27,587 nt of DNA. It comes from Clostridiales bacterium (GTDB taxonomy: Bacteria; Bacillota; Clostridia; Lachnospirales; Lachnospiraceae). Positions 16,065 through 23,110 of the stretch are shown here, piece by piece. Every line of letters starts with the position of its first letter. Positions within the stretch are counted from its first letter, which is position 1. The translations under genes and the position numbers were made by a program. The notes below the pieces were generated by a model, which was given only the letters and a program-made list of their open reading frames with translations, was not told the DNA's origin and did no database searches. The stretch is taken from the NCBI GenBank assembly GCA_018369015.1, contig JAGZDD010000033.1, positions 1 to 27,587 on the forward strand, in the 5' to 3' direction.

Positions 16065-16825
16065 ACAACTCTCTTTCTATCAAATATAGTGCTTATTAAA
16101 AATACTAATAAAATACTAATGCCAACTTGTATAACATAGGGAACCCATAAAGGGCATGTATAATCAAAGTCAGATCTAAACAGTAACGCCGGATTAAAGT
16201 AAGAGCCGGGTAATACAAACCACAAAATTTGATAAAGTACAAAAGGCACCACAAATACTACATAACGATTAGAAAAAAACATCGAAATAAGTAATGCTAT
16301 TTCCGCCCATACAACTCCAAATAAAAATATAAGAACCAAACGTAAGGCCAATACAAAAATCCCCTGAGCTATAAACATATACTTTCCCCACATAATCGTT
16401 TCATATATTTGAGGATAACACTCTGATGTTACCGGTTCACCATAAACAAGTGCCAAGAAAAAAATAAAGAAAAACGGAATAACCATGGCTACTCCTCCAG
16501 AAATTGATACTGCTATAATCTTTTGCCTTAAATACCTTTTTCTATCCATTCTTAATAATATATATTTTATATATCCACTATTATACTCTTCAAGAAATGA
16601 AAAAGCATAGGGAAATACTGCAAAAAAACAAGCAAATGGTACATACCCAGAAGTTGCCAGCGGAATCAGAGTAATACTTAAATAATCCATATTACTATCA
16701 GTTGAGAAAATATGAGCACTGCTCAATGACTGCAACAAAATAAGAAGACTCAATATAATCGAAAGCAACATTCCACCATTAAATATTGAACATCGAATAT
16801 CATATCTAAAAAAACTTTTACCCAT
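16061..16825 (-). CDS. ABC-2-like membrane permease subunit
   Basis: A 254-residue protein with about six membrane segments. It shows the ABC-2 pattern in which a membrane pair is followed by an amphipathic stretch (FLEEYNSGYIKYILLRMDRKRYLRQK) before further helices. AAGGAGG lies 7 nt before the ATG, and its stop overlaps the next start. With 15201-16064 it is the likely transport core. I cannot tell export of the secreted protein from self-protection by sequence. Confidence 0.8.
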   Translation of the reverse strand: MGKSFFRYDIRCSIFNGGMLLSIILSLLILLQSLSSAHIFSTDSNMDYLSITLIPLATSGYVPFACFFAVFPYAFSFLEEYNSGYIKYILLRMDRKRYLRQKIIAVSISGGVAMVIPFFFIFFLALVYGEPVTSECYPQIYETIMWGKYMFIAQGIFVLALRLVLIFLFGVVWAEIALLISMFFSNRYVVFVVPFVLYQILWFVLPGSYFNPALLFRSDFDYTCPLWVPYVIQVGISILLVFLISTIFDRKRVV

Positions 16826-16848
16826 ATAAATGCCTCCTTTATCCCAGC

Positions 16849-17901
16849 CTAAAAGCCATTGTAATATTCAAGTTCTCCATTTTGAGCATTTATACAAAAT
16901 ATTATTTGCAGTGGCGGATCAGCTAAGGTTGTACTGCCAATTCCTGTGCTATAAAAACACCATACTGGAAAAAATTTAATAGCATTATTCTCATTTTTAA
17001 GCATATATCTTAATTCTATCCGAGTTATGGCTTCACTTCCCTCAGGCCGTAAAATAGTCCTGTCATTAATATACTGTACAATATGATCAAGAATCATATC
17101 CCAATTTGCCAAATATATTTCTGATTTTTCTGTCACTTTAAAGCCTGCAGTTATATTTAAAGAGTTAATGCCTTCTTTAGAACATATTGCCCATCCCGAA
17201 TCGTATAAAGAAAATGAAGAACTGATATCAACACATTTTAGTCCAAGAATTTCATCTACAAATTGAATATTTAAAGAAAATCCATTAAATGTTTTTCCTA
17301 TGTCTACATGATCCACAACCATAGTAGGATTAAAACTTTTCATACTGGTAATTACAGTATCTACAATTTTATCAATTTCCTCTTTCTCTACTACAGATAA
17401 ATCTTTATACTCTATAAACTCTGCGTTCAAAGAATTATAATAATCTAATTGAGGATTATTATAATAATATCTTTGGAACATACCCATTTCGTCTACAGAA
17501 AGCGTCTTATCTTTAAATATTTCCTCTTTACTGTTCTCATTTTTTTTCAGAAAATATACTTTCTCAGAATCAATATATGTTTCATTAATTTCCCCGTCTT
17601 CAAAAAAAACATCTTTAATTTTAGACTTTTCAGCTTTAATTCCCTCTACTGTTCCTGAAAAAATCTCTTGCTCACTCAAAACAAGATCAGCATCCATGGC
17701 CAAGGTATTGTTCTCATCCTCACTAACACACGAAAATACTACATGTTGCGGAAATTCTGCATTACTAAAAGATGACGTTATCTGCCTGCTTTCCTCAACG
17801 GTTTTAACTCCATTCTTATATAATACCTCAGGCTCCTGGGCACATGAACAAAAAAACATGAATAAACAGCAAAATATAATAAAATATTTGTTTTTTACCA
17901 T
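16849..17901 (-). CDS. Lipoprotein of the ABC/secreted-protein operon
   Basis: A 350-residue protein with a lipoprotein signal: a basic start (MVKNK), a hydrophobic core and a lipobox-like FCSC with C20 as the acylation site. The mature part is acidic and polar and should sit on the outer face of the membrane. I recognise no family. There is a run of charged residues around 80-140 and a C-terminal region (IELRYMLKNENNAIKFFPVWCFYS...INAQNGELEYY) that resembles PepSY/YycI-like or sensor-type extracellular folds only loosely. It starts after a strong hairpin in the 140-nt gap behind the secreted-protein gene and precedes the permeases by 23 nt. A substrate-binding, chaperone or immunity role is possible. 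Confidence 0.8.
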   Translation of the reverse strand: MVKNKYFIIFCCLFMFFCSCAQEPEVLYKNGVKTVEESRQITSSFSNAEFPQHVVFSCVSEDENNTLAMDADLVLSEQEIFSGTVEGIKAEKSKIKDVFFEDGEINETYIDSEKVYFLKKNENSKEEIFKDKTLSVDEMGMFQRYYYNNPQLDYYNSLNAEFIEYKDLSVVEKEEIDKIVDTVITSMKSFNPTMVVDHVDIGKTFNGFSLNIQFVDEILGLKCVDISSSFSLYDSGWAICSKEGINSLNITAGFKVTEKSEIYLANWDMILDHIVQYINDRTILRPEGSEAITRIELRYMLKNENNAIKFFPVWCFYSTGIGSTTLADPPLQIIFCINAQNGELEYYNGF

Positions 17902-17921
17902 AACTACTCCTGTTAAAATTT

Positions 17922-17955
17922 AAGCCAGATACAATTTTAAATTTGTATCTGGCTT
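17922..17955. terminator. Strong hairpin between the secreted-protein and lipoprotein genes
   Basis: A perfect 13-bp stem (AAGCCAGATACAA / TTGTATCTGGCTT) with an 8-nt loop. The plus strand gives the ideal TTTTT tail; the minus strand, which is the one transcribed, reads AAATTTT after the stem. A partial terminator or an mRNA-stabilising stem downstream of the secreted-protein gene would fit. Confidence 0.7.
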
Positions 17956-18041
17956 TTTGAAATAAAATTTAATCTAATTCATTACTTGAAGTAAATTTGC
18001 ACATCTGTAACTACTCATTTTCCCAAATACTTATTAAAATT

Positions 18042-18479
18042 TTAATATGTAGAATCTGCATTCCACACTCCATAAGTGCTACTGGTACAACTTAATAAAT
18101 CATCCTGACGAGCAGTTAAGTACCTTTTTCCTGTACTTCCATTATTCCAACTTCCCTGATTATAACGTCCAGCAGTCTTTGCCCACTGTACACCTCCACA
18201 TATTACATAGTCATAAGACTCATAATATGCAGGAGCAAAAGCTGTTCCCAAAGTTCCGGTAAGCTGTGAAGGATCACTATATGACATATAATCTACTCTA
18301 ACAATCCAAGGTTGCCATGCATTAATTTTATTATTGCCACTATTACGATCTGGAATAAATGTCCTTCCGCTTAATGATAGATTAAAATTATAGTTTGAAT
18401 TTCCTGCCATTGCTGGCACAAAAGACAAAACTAAAATAAGTGCAAAAACAACAGTCAATTTAAATATAGATTTTTTCAT
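18042..18479 (-). CDS. Small secreted protein, possibly DUF2712-like
   Basis: A 145-residue precursor. The Sec signal peptide has a KK start, a hydrophobic core and a VPAMA cleavage site, giving a mature protein of about 120 residues from G26. The mature part is rich in Tyr, Ser, Asn and Gly, has only two cysteines (C94, C131; a disulfide is possible), and carries a YNFNLSLSG start, WQPWIVRVDY, and a C-terminal YGVWNADSTY. The spacing of aromatic residues and the final Y.V..W..DS recall DUF2712 secreted proteins of Firmicutes; this is a tentative recollection. GAGGAGG precedes the ATG. It lies directly after the ABC ATPase gene, which makes it the likely substrate, target or signal of that transporter. 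No antimicrobial activity can be claimed from sequence. Confidence 0.82.
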   Translation of the reverse strand: MKKSIFKLTVVFALILVLSFVPAMAGNSNYNFNLSLSGRTFIPDRNSGNNKINAWQPWIVRVDYMSYSDPSQLTGTLGTAFAPAYYESYDYVICGGVQWAKTAGRYNQGSWNNGSTGKRYLTARQDDLLSCTSSTYGVWNADSTY

Positions 18480-18532
18480 TTAAGTCTACCTCCTCGTATC
18501 TGATAAACGTGCAAATTTACCATGTTCTTCTC

Positions 18533-19195
18533 TTATTCATCTGGATTGAGTATTTTTCCCTCTTTCAAATAAAACCACTCATCGCATAAAGTTATAATAT
18601 CCTCCTTATTATGACTTGTAATCAAAATAATTCTACCTTGCTTTTTATAATTAGCCAGCAAAGAACGTATGGCTTTCACTCCATGCTCATCTAAACCATT
18701 CATCGGCTCATCCAGGATAAGTAAATCGGGTTCCTCCATAATTGCCTGAGCAATACCAAGTCGTTGCTTCATTCCAAGAGAATACTTTCCTACCCATTTT
18801 TTACTCTTAGCATCTAAACCAACTAATGTCATGGCAGCTTTAATTTTATCTTTTGAAATACTATTTTTTATTTTAGCTAAATATAGCAGATTTTTATAAC
18901 CACTCTGATACCATAAAAAACCTGGTGATTCTATTAATGCCCCTAAATTTTCCGGAAAATCTATATCTTTACCAATAATTTTATCATTAACCACCACTTT
19001 CCCGCGTTCAGGCAAGATATAGCCACAAATTATTTTAAAAAGAACGGATTTTCCTGAACCGTTACGTCCTGCAAACCCATAAATTTTGTTATCTGTGAGA
19101 AGTAAATTTATATCATCTAAAACCAATTCATCTTTAAACGATTTACTTACATGATCTATTACAATTTGTATAATAACTCCTCCTTTCTTTGCCAT
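18533..19195 (-). CDS. ABC transporter ATP-binding protein (first gene of A+T-rich operon)
   Basis: A complete nucleotide-binding subunit of up to 220 residues. The Walker A is GRNGSGKS (43-50), the signature YSLGMKQRLGIAQ (138-150), Walker B LLILDEP (158-164), the D-loop NGLD, and the switch His lies in ITSHN. The SLGMKQR form is common in bacteriocin/lantibiotic self-protection and ABC-2 type exporters. The start is uncertain. ATG 19193-19195 has no upstream ribosome binding site, whereas AAAGGAGG (19179-19186) lies inside that frame, 7 nt before an ATA codon at 19169-19171. From there the protein would begin M/IQIVIDHVSKSF, which is the typical length for the family. It powers the membrane proteins encoded downstream in the operon. 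Confidence 0.9.
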   Translation of the reverse strand: MAKKGGVIIQIVIDHVSKSFKDELVLDDINLLLTDNKIYGFAGRNGSGKSVLFKIICGYILPERGKVVVNDKIIGKDIDFPENLGALIESPGFLWYQSGYKNLLYLAKIKNSISKDKIKAAMTLVGLDAKSKKWVGKYSLGMKQRLGIAQAIMEEPDLLILDEPMNGLDEHGVKAIRSLLANYKKQGRIILITSHNKEDIITLCDEWFYLKEGKILNPDE

Positions 19196-19223
19196 TTTTA
19201 TTTTATCATAAATCTATAAAAAA
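19195..19223 (-). promoter_or_regulatory. Candidate promoter of the ABC/secreted-protein operon
   Basis: Reading the minus strand, TTGTCT is followed after 17 bp by TAAAAT, the -10 ending a few nt before the ATG at 19195. Transcription would start at or next to that ATG, so the first usable ribosome binding site is the AAAGGAGG at 19179-19186. Exact edges are approximate. Confidence 0.4.
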
Positions 19224-19695
19224 GACAATTTATATGATTCAAAATCACTACACTATTCACATCCCTCCGCAGACAAAAATCCAGTCGGAGAGGTTGGTGA
19301 CTTTTATTACATTGTTCTATATAGGTGCATATTATTTCAAACAGCCCCTTATGGCTATGTCAAATCTCCAGACGATAAGGATTTGACAATAATCGACAAA
19401 GAAGCCGCGAAGGTAGTCCGCCTTATTTTCCGTTTGTTTCTGGATGGGAAAAACCGAAGCTGATTGCTGTCCATCTAATCTAAAGGACGCGGCAAAATGC
19501 TGAACAAGTTGAAGCCCATAGCCCAGCGGTTTGACCGACAAACTGGAGGTTACTTTCTCTTCGCCATGTTGAAGCTTCCTTTCTCAGTAAACATTCAGGC
19601 CGGCTCAGCCAAACTAAGGACACCTTTCATCTAGGACCTCGATAAATCGTAATACCTTGCGCGAATACACGAAAGCCACTTTATATAGCCCACAT
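19196..19695. other. Degenerate spacer at the upstream edge of the A+T-rich island
   Basis: About 500 bp with no intact gene. It holds the operon promoter at the left and a serine-recombinase remnant in the middle. The right part (19470-19690) is of higher GC and contains no frame with a start, ribosome binding site and recognisable product. It looks like decayed mobile-element DNA. Confidence 0.6.
19341..19463 (+). pseudogene. Serine recombinase fragment
   Basis: The plus strand encodes TAPYGYVKSPDDKDLTII followed by DKEAAKVVRLIFRLFLDGK and then a TGA stop. APYGY..., then IDxEAAxVVRxIFxLxLxGK, is the classic start of the recombinase domain in large serine recombinases. The catalytic N-terminal domain and the rest of the C-terminus are missing; just past the stop another frame reads PKLIAVHL, consistent with a frameshift. 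It is a dead fragment of a transposon or phage-type integrase. Confidence 0.8.
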
Positions 19696-20190
19696 TTACG
19701 CAAGCCAAACGCCAATTCCTGCGCAGACAAAACCCACCGCCGTACAGATACCCAGCGGCCACGCGAGAAAGTGCTCCGGCACAGCCTGCTTCATGTATTC
19801 CTTCACTTCCCATGCCTTGCAGCTCTCTGTGCCTGCAATCCTGCCATTGCTCCTTATGACAGCCATAAGCCAGCAATCCAGAATGAGAAAATCCCCAAAA
19901 TTAACAAATAGCATTTCTATGTAGGCTGTCCAGAAAAGATTCCAAAGTCCCCGTATTCCGGCATTGTGCGCACTGATAATCATCCATAGGACAACGCCAA
20001 AGAAGAGGGAATAAATTACCAGTTCAAGACTTCGCAGTTCTTTTTTGGTATATGGCTCTGCCGCCTTTTTTATTTCCTTAGGCATCATGTGCGCATACGC
20101 ATGCGGCATAATAAAAAAGAACAGCGCTGTTGCAACATTGAAAATCAAGGAAACAGCGAGTCCATCCAATATAACTCTTAGCCAATTCAT
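19696..20190 (-). CDS. Small integral membrane protein, unknown function
   Basis: A 164-residue protein with four likely membrane segments (VILDGLAVSLIFNVATALFF, LELVIYSLFFGVVLWMII, NLFWTAYIEMLFVNFGDFLI and WPLGICTAVGFVCAGIGVWL). Between the first two is a basic amphipathic stretch (KEIKKAAEPYTKKELRS). I do not recognise the family. The start at 20188-20190 has AGGTGG about 8 nt upstream; a longer frame begins at 20286 but would include the promoter. It is monocistronic, between the island edge and the Gld-like operon terminator. Confidence 0.7.
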   Translation of the reverse strand: MNWLRVILDGLAVSLIFNVATALFFFIMPHAYAHMMPKEIKKAAEPYTKKELRSLELVIYSLFFGVVLWMIISAHNAGIRGLWNLFWTAYIEMLFVNFGDFLILDCWLMAVIRSNGRIAGTESCKAWEVKEYMKQAVPEHFLAWPLGICTAVGFVCAGIGVWLA

Positions 20191-20257
20191 AAGTATTCCA
20201 CCTAGTCTAAATACGGATTTATAAATTTCCCGGTTTGCTGGTTCGTTTGTCAGGTCA

Positions 20258-20286
20258 AGTATAGCACTTTTCCCCACCGAAAACAA
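20258..20286 (-). promoter_or_regulatory. Promoter of the 164-residue membrane protein gene
   Basis: TTGTTT (20281-20286) and TATACT (20258-20263) are 17 bp apart on the minus strand, with an extended TGC before the -10. The leader is about 60 nt. Confidence 0.65.
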
Positions 20287-20362
20287 TCACTGCTCTATGT
20301 CCATCTTACCGCCGAAAACGGCTTCTAACTGTCTATGGCGGGCATCTGACCGGGCACACCGC

Positions 20363-20401
20363 AAAAGCAGGACAGCACGGCAATTTGCCAGACTGTCCTG
20401 C
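20363..20401 (-). terminator. Intrinsic terminator of the Gld-like operon
   Basis: The arms GCAGGACAG / CTGTCCTGC (20393-20401 and 20367-20375) are perfect over 9 bp, with an inner GGCAA/TTGCC pairing. TTTTGCGG follows on the minus strand. It begins about 75 nt after the DUF4340 gene stop. Confidence 0.8.
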
Positions 20402-20474
20402 CGCATGAAACTATTTTCTTGCAGATACTTATCTTTAATTAAGTTCCTCTCTTTATACAGGCAAACTTTCCATA

Positions 20475-21500
20475 TCACTCTGTCAGACCGGCTACAGCAT
20501 CGCTGCTGATCATATGAACCTCGTTGGAGCCGTCTAACCGGACATAGTAGCCGCTATCCGAAGCAGATCCAATATAGAGTACCACCGTTGTAAGGTCTGC
20601 CTCGTCGTAGGTTTCTTCTGTTTCTTCCAAAGCTTCCCCGCTTTCTCCGGTTTCATCCGAGGCCCCGCCGCTTTCTGCCGCTGCGTCCGGGGCTTGTGTG
20701 GACGTCTCTGCGCTTTCCGCGCTTTCGGAGCTTTCTTCCTCAGCTTCTTCAAGATATTTTATCGTCACTGTATATGCCGGCTCATCCAGGCCGTATTTAG
20801 ACATATCCTCACAATTATAGTCGACCTGGGATGTATAGTATAAGCTGCCGATCGCGGAAAAGGCCGAAGCATTTTCCTCCTTATCCAGAGTTTTTGTGCC
20901 TTCTGCGTCCTCCACAGTCAGCTCCTTTATGGAATCGCTGGAAATCTCCGGGAAGGTACTCATATCTGCCACTGTATAAATATCAAAGGACATCATACTA
21001 TCCAGTGACGATGAAATCATATACACCTGATTCGTTCCGTTAAGCCGGCAATAATACTCGCTGCTTGTGCCGTTCTGGTCGCCAATTTCAAAGGTTGTTT
21101 CATTTCCTTCACTGTCCGTTATAGAAATGGTATTTACAGGCTCATCCAGTCCATAGTCGGCCAGGTTATCCTCTGAAATTTCAATTTTCCGGCTTGCTGT
21201 TGTGCTGGCTACGGAACTTAGCTTCCCTTCAATACTTGTCTGCTTTACCGGAAATTCTCTGTCCGAATCTAAATACCAGGTGCCGTCCTCCTTGACAAAG
21301 GTTACGGTTTCTCCATTGTATTTATAAGAAAATTTAGCAATAGCGTCCGCACCCACATCCAGTAATTGAATAGACGTATTGTCTTCATCCTCTTTGTCGG
21401 CTTCGGCCTTATTCCACATCGTTATCCCAAAGTAAGCCGCAACCACCACAACAAGTACAATGACAGCCGCTGTCATTTTCATAGTCTGCTTGTTTTTCAT
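20475..21500 (-). CDS. DUF4340 protein, last gene of a Gld-like ABC operon
   Basis: A 341-residue protein with a basic start and one membrane anchor (MTAAVIVLVVVVAAYFGITMW); the rest should lie outside the membrane. Two DUF4340-type repeats are visible, each with a YGLDEP motif (LADYGLDEPVNTISI and MSKYGLDEPAYTVTI). They flank paired segments ending in YYCRLNGTNQVYMISS and YYVRLDGSNEVHMISS. The second repeat is interrupted by about 50 acidic, Ser/Ala/Glu-rich residues. The start at 21498-21500 overlaps the GldG-like stop as ATGA; a longer frame to 21581 lies inside that gene. DUF4340 proteins commonly follow GldA/F/G-like ABC genes; their role is not established. Confidence 0.88.
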   Translation of the reverse strand: MKNKQTMKMTAAVIVLVVVVAAYFGITMWNKAEADKEDEDNTSIQLLDVGADAIAKFSYKYNGETVTFVKEDGTWYLDSDREFPVKQTSIEGKLSSVASTTASRKIEISEDNLADYGLDEPVNTISITDSEGNETTFEIGDQNGTSSEYYCRLNGTNQVYMISSSLDSMMSFDIYTVADMSTFPEISSDSIKELTVEDAEGTKTLDKEENASAFSAIGSLYYTSQVDYNCEDMSKYGLDEPAYTVTIKYLEEAEEESSESAESAETSTQAPDAAAESGGASDETGESGEALEETEETYDEADLTTVVLYIGSASDSGYYVRLDGSNEVHMISSDAVAGLTE

Positions 21501-23095
21501 CGCTTTCTCCTCCGAACCCAAACAACAATGCCAATAATAAGAACTGCCAGAGGAATTACCGCAATGAGTAAAATTCCCCACATATTTGCACTTCCCGCGC
21601 TGACCATAAGAGCGCTGTATGTGAGTGATTTTTCAGCAATGGAAACACTCGATGCTTCTTTGCTCATCCAGCTTATGGAGTTCATAAAGAAATCATAATT
21701 GCCGCCGGAAACTACGGTATTCATCGTATCATCGAGAAGGCCTGCCGTCGAAACATAAACAAGCTGGGCTTCTTTATCTTCTTCGGTTTCACTGTCTGTA
21801 CTGCCATCTCCTGTTTCACCGGTCGTTTCCGAACCACTTTCCGCACTGGCAGTATCATCCGTATTTGAAGTGTCCTCCGCGCCGGCAGTATCATCCGTAC
21901 TCGAGGAGTCCTCCGCGCCGGCAGTATCATCCGCGCTGTCTGCGTCAGGATTCTCTTCGACAGGCTCGCTCACAGCTACGCCTACGGCAAACGGCCCGTC
22001 AATATCGCCATCCTCTTTTTCAATCGTTGTGTTGGTCGTAACATTCACCTTAGAATAGGCTGAGTCACTTGTGCTAAACAGCTCATCCACTGTAATCCCC
22101 TCCCGCGGGGCGTCGCCTATGGAAATCCCCTGGGCGAACGGCAAAAGAACATAACGGTTATCACTCTTTAATGATGATGTTGTATCATGGCTGTTCAAAT
22201 CAGGAACCAAATAGGACGGATACCTTGGATAATAATAATTGGCATTGCCCTCCACAACGATTCCTTCCGTGCGGGATAAGCCATAGTGATTCAAGATAGA
22301 ATCAAAATTTGTCATATCGTTTTCCGTATAATTTGATGTTACAAATACTTTTCCCCCCTGATCCAGATAATCAATAATCATCTGAGCCTCGCTCTCAGAT
22401 AAATCGCTCTGAGGAGAATTAATCAACAATAGATCGCAGTCGTCGGGTACGCTTTCTTTTGTGAGAAGACTTAAGGCTTCTGTCGTAATATTTTCTCTGG
22501 AAATACGGTCCTTCAACGTACTGCTGATTTCGATTTCATTATGTCCTTCAAGAATATACATCTTCGGCAGGCTGTCGCTTGTGACATAATCAATAGCGCT
22601 TGTGACGCGCCCTTCGCCGTCATAGCCAGTCGTCTGGTAAGAATAGGTAGAGTAGTCCACCTCAGTCGTGTACATATCTGCATAGGATATATATTTGTAG
22701 GTATCGCCGCTTGTCACAATAATGCTGTTGTCCGGCACATCTTCCTCCGTATACTGCGCTGCGAACTGAGGATTTACAACTGGATCAATCTGGGTAACAG
22801 ATACATGAGAGGACGTATCTTTATAGAGATCCAGCATCCGGGTAATATTTTCATCCTCTTTGCCATCCTGGCATATAAAATAAATTTCTACATCCTTATT
22901 AAGGCTTCCAAGGAGCGTTTTCGTTTGTTCGCCAATGCTGTACAGCTTATTATCAGTAATATCAAGCTTAGCATACTGAGACGGAAGCTGTGAAGCTGCC
23001 ATATTAATAACAACGATAATCGCTATAACAATCACAATGAGGACGCTGCTATACGAACCCTGCTTAAATTGTTTTCCTTTAAACTGTTCTTTCAT
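21497..23095 (-). CDS. GldG-like ABC transporter auxiliary protein
   Basis: A 532-residue protein. It has an N-terminal membrane helix (SVLIVIVIAIIVVINMAASQL), a large extracytoplasmic region with the GldG/IFT52-like pattern (LYSIGEQTKTLLGSLNKDVEIYF, ITSAIDYVTSD, and LLINSPQSDLSESEAQMIIDYLDQGGKVFV), and a C-terminal membrane helix followed by a basic tail (VWVRRRKR). A Thr/Asp/Ala/Glu-rich segment, encoded by tandem 36-bp DNA repeats, interrupts the second half. In gliding bacteria GldG works with GldA and GldF, but in Firmicutes these three form an ABC system of unknown substrate. It starts 15 nt after the permease stop and overlaps the DUF4340 start. Confidence 0.88.
   Translation of the reverse strand: MKEQFKGKQFKQGSYSSVLIVIVIAIIVVINMAASQLPSQYAKLDITDNKLYSIGEQTKTLLGSLNKDVEIYFICQDGKEDENITRMLDLYKDTSSHVSVTQIDPVVNPQFAAQYTEEDVPDNSIIVTSGDTYKYISYADMYTTEVDYSTYSYQTTGYDGEGRVTSAIDYVTSDSLPKMYILEGHNEIEISSTLKDRISRENITTEALSLLTKESVPDDCDLLLINSPQSDLSESEAQMIIDYLDQGGKVFVTSNYTENDMTNFDSILNHYGLSRTEGIVVEGNANYYYPRYPSYLVPDLNSHDTTSSLKSDNRYVLLPFAQGISIGDAPREGITVDELFSTSDSAYSKVNVTTNTTIEKEDGDIDGPFAVGVAVSEPVEENPDADSADDTAGAEDSSSTDDTAGAEDTSNTDDTASAESGSETTGETGDGSTDSETEEDKEAQLVYVSTAGLLDDTMNTVVSGGNYDFFMNSISWMSKEASSVSIAEKSLTYSALMVSAGSANMWGILLIAVIPLAVLIIGIVVWVRRRKR
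21852..21940. repeat. 36-bp tandem repeats in the GldG-like gene
   Basis: Two near-identical 36-bp units (21852-21887 and 21888-21923) and a partial third. They encode the 12-residue unit DDTAGAEDxSxT. The unit length is a multiple of three, so copy-number change keeps the frame. Confidence 0.85.
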
Positions 23096-23110
23096 TTTAC
23101 CGCATCCTCC

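Noticed and set aside
18042..18479. Assignment of the secreted protein as a lactococcin 972-type bacteriocin
   Set aside because: The operon has no large bacteriocin-associated membrane protein of that group, and the mature protein lacks the tight glycine/tryptophan pattern I would expect.
18478..18523. 15-codon leader peptide frame overlapping the secreted-protein ATG
   Set aside because: The ATGA-type overlap is attractive, but it has only a weak ribosome binding site and no notable amino-acid bias; chance is enough to explain it.
20287..20478. 63-codon frame on the minus strand after the DUF4340 gene
   Set aside because: It covers the operon terminator hairpin, has no ribosome binding site and no recognisable protein features.
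22541..22993. 150-codon plus-strand frame
   Set aside because: It lies entirely opposite the well-supported GldG-like gene; composition is that of a reverse-frame shadow.
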